This document shows, in pieces, positions 5,518 to 6,027 of a stretch of 6,027 nt of DNA (the stretch's first letter is position 1; each line of letters opens with the position of its first letter). The notes under the pieces were generated by a model that saw nothing but the letters and a program-made list of their open reading frames with translations, made no database searches and was not told the DNA's origin. The DNA is from Eubacteriales bacterium (lineage in GTDB: Bacteria > Bacillota > Clostridia > Acetivibrionales > STF1-152). Position numbers and translations under genes: made by a program. The stretch is taken from positions 1-6,027 of the forward strand of contig JAQVNH010000072.1 in the NCBI GenBank assembly GCA_028703215.1. The letters are read 5' to 3'.

Positions 5518-6027
5518 GACTCTTCCTTTTCTATCTCGCGCGTAAGGCTTTTAATGATTTCGGAGTACATAGACTGAGAATTCTCTTTCCAGTTTCTGCA
5601 GATAGCGATCGCATCTTTCCTGGTTCCGACAGTCATCCTGATATCTATCAGGGGAAAACTGTCCTCGCGGACTCCCAGAGAGACCGTATACTCGGTTTCG
5701 CTTTCGGGAGTGTAATCTGCGGTTATGAGCGTCTCGTTTCTTATTTGCTTCCTTATTGTTTTTGCCGAATCGTCGATGCGTTTTTTTATCCCCAGCGGGA
5801 GCTTATTCAAAAAAAGCCCCACCATTTTTTCGCCTTCTCCGCTGAGCCGGTAAAAATGTCTGCCGTCATTCCGGGATGAATCCAGCATGCCCTGCTCGGC
5901 CAGCTCATCCAGAGAATGCTGCAATATAAAATAATTCATAAAATTGTTCTCAAGTATTATCTTATATACCTGAAGACTGCTCAGAGGGATCTCTATTTTC
6001 TTAAACAAATAAAGAAGAATGAGCTTG
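5514..6027 (-). CDS. DUF4364 family protein, N-terminus beyond the window edge
   Basis: On the minus strand the frame stays open to the right edge. An in-frame TTG at 6008 is probably not the start, because the upstream codons read 'KLILLY' and continue into 'LFKKIEIPLS', matching the DUF4364 opening (typically 'NKLLLLYIL..'). Visible are 170 residues, so only a few N-terminal codons are missing compared with the usual 170-180. The first half ('YKIILENNFMNYFILQHSLDELAEQGML', then 'GRHFYRLSGEGEKMV') looks like a winged-helix domain with its helix-turn-helix and beta wing. The second half is an alpha/beta region of unknown role. Members occur mainly in Clostridia and are suspected DNA-binding regulators, but targets are unknown. 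The gene is convergent with yhbY and their stop codons overlap. Confidence 0.85.
   Translation of the reverse strand, partial: KLILLYLFKKIEIPLSSLQVYKIILENNFMNYFILQHSLDELAEQGMLDSSRNDGRHFYRLSGEGEKMVGLFLNKLPLGIKKRIDDSAKTIRKQIRNETLITADYTPESETEYTVSLGVREDSFPLIDIRMTVGTRKDAIAICRNWKENSQSMYSEIIKSLTREIEKEES

Noticed and set aside
6006..6008. TTG as the start of the DUF4364 gene
   Set aside because: Upstream in-frame codons (KLILLY) match the family N-terminus, so the true start lies beyond 6027.
1..6027. CRISPR array, tRNA or rRNA genes, insertion sequence, phage or toxin-antitoxin module
   Set aside because: No regularly spaced long repeats, cloverleaf-like sequence, transposase motif or terminal inverted repeats were seen, and nearly all of the window is covered by conserved housekeeping genes.

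Overview
This window looks like ordinary chromosomal core DNA from a member of the Clostridia (Firmicutes), probably a little-studied or uncultured lineage. The evidence is strong GGAGG-type ribosome binding sites, free use of TTG and GTG starts, an L21-type mRNA leader in front of rplU, an N-terminally extended ribosomal protein L27, and a DUF4364 family gene. The gene order radical SAM (TIGR03960) - DUF2344 (TIGR03936) - rng - rplU - rpmA - obg - yhbY is also characteristic of this group. I found no mobile element, tRNA, rRNA, CRISPR array or prophage signal, and no obviously new multi-gene system.

Layout. Positions 2-2952 hold three tightly packed plus-strand genes: the 3' part of a radical SAM protein gene (its 5' end lies outside the window), a DUF2344 gene that overlaps it by 4 bases, and rng for RNase G. 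A near-consensus promoter at 3032-3060 then starts a new unit. It produces a structured L21 leader, rplU (L21) and rpmA (L27), and ends at a strong intrinsic terminator at 3883-3910. Just beyond the terminator come obg (a ribosome-assembly GTPase) and yhbY (an RNA-binding protein that associates with the large subunit). A convergent minus-strand DUF4364 gene begins beyond the right edge, and its stop codon overlaps that of yhbY.

How the genes fit together. rplU, rpmA, obg and yhbY all concern the 50S subunit, either as components or as assembly and RNA-binding factors. rng adds RNA processing and decay. The radical SAM and DUF2344 pair has no established function, but its constant company with rng and the L21/L27 operon suggests a role in RNA or translation; this is inference.

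Points that stand out. L27 carries an N-terminal extension in which the usual Prp protease cleavage motif is degenerate, and the prp gene normally found between rplU and rpmA is missing. The obg gene is preceded by a strong terminator with a possible promoter just upstream of it and a cluster of four ATTGC repeats. The usual nadD-type neighbours after yhbY are replaced by the convergent DUF4364 gene.
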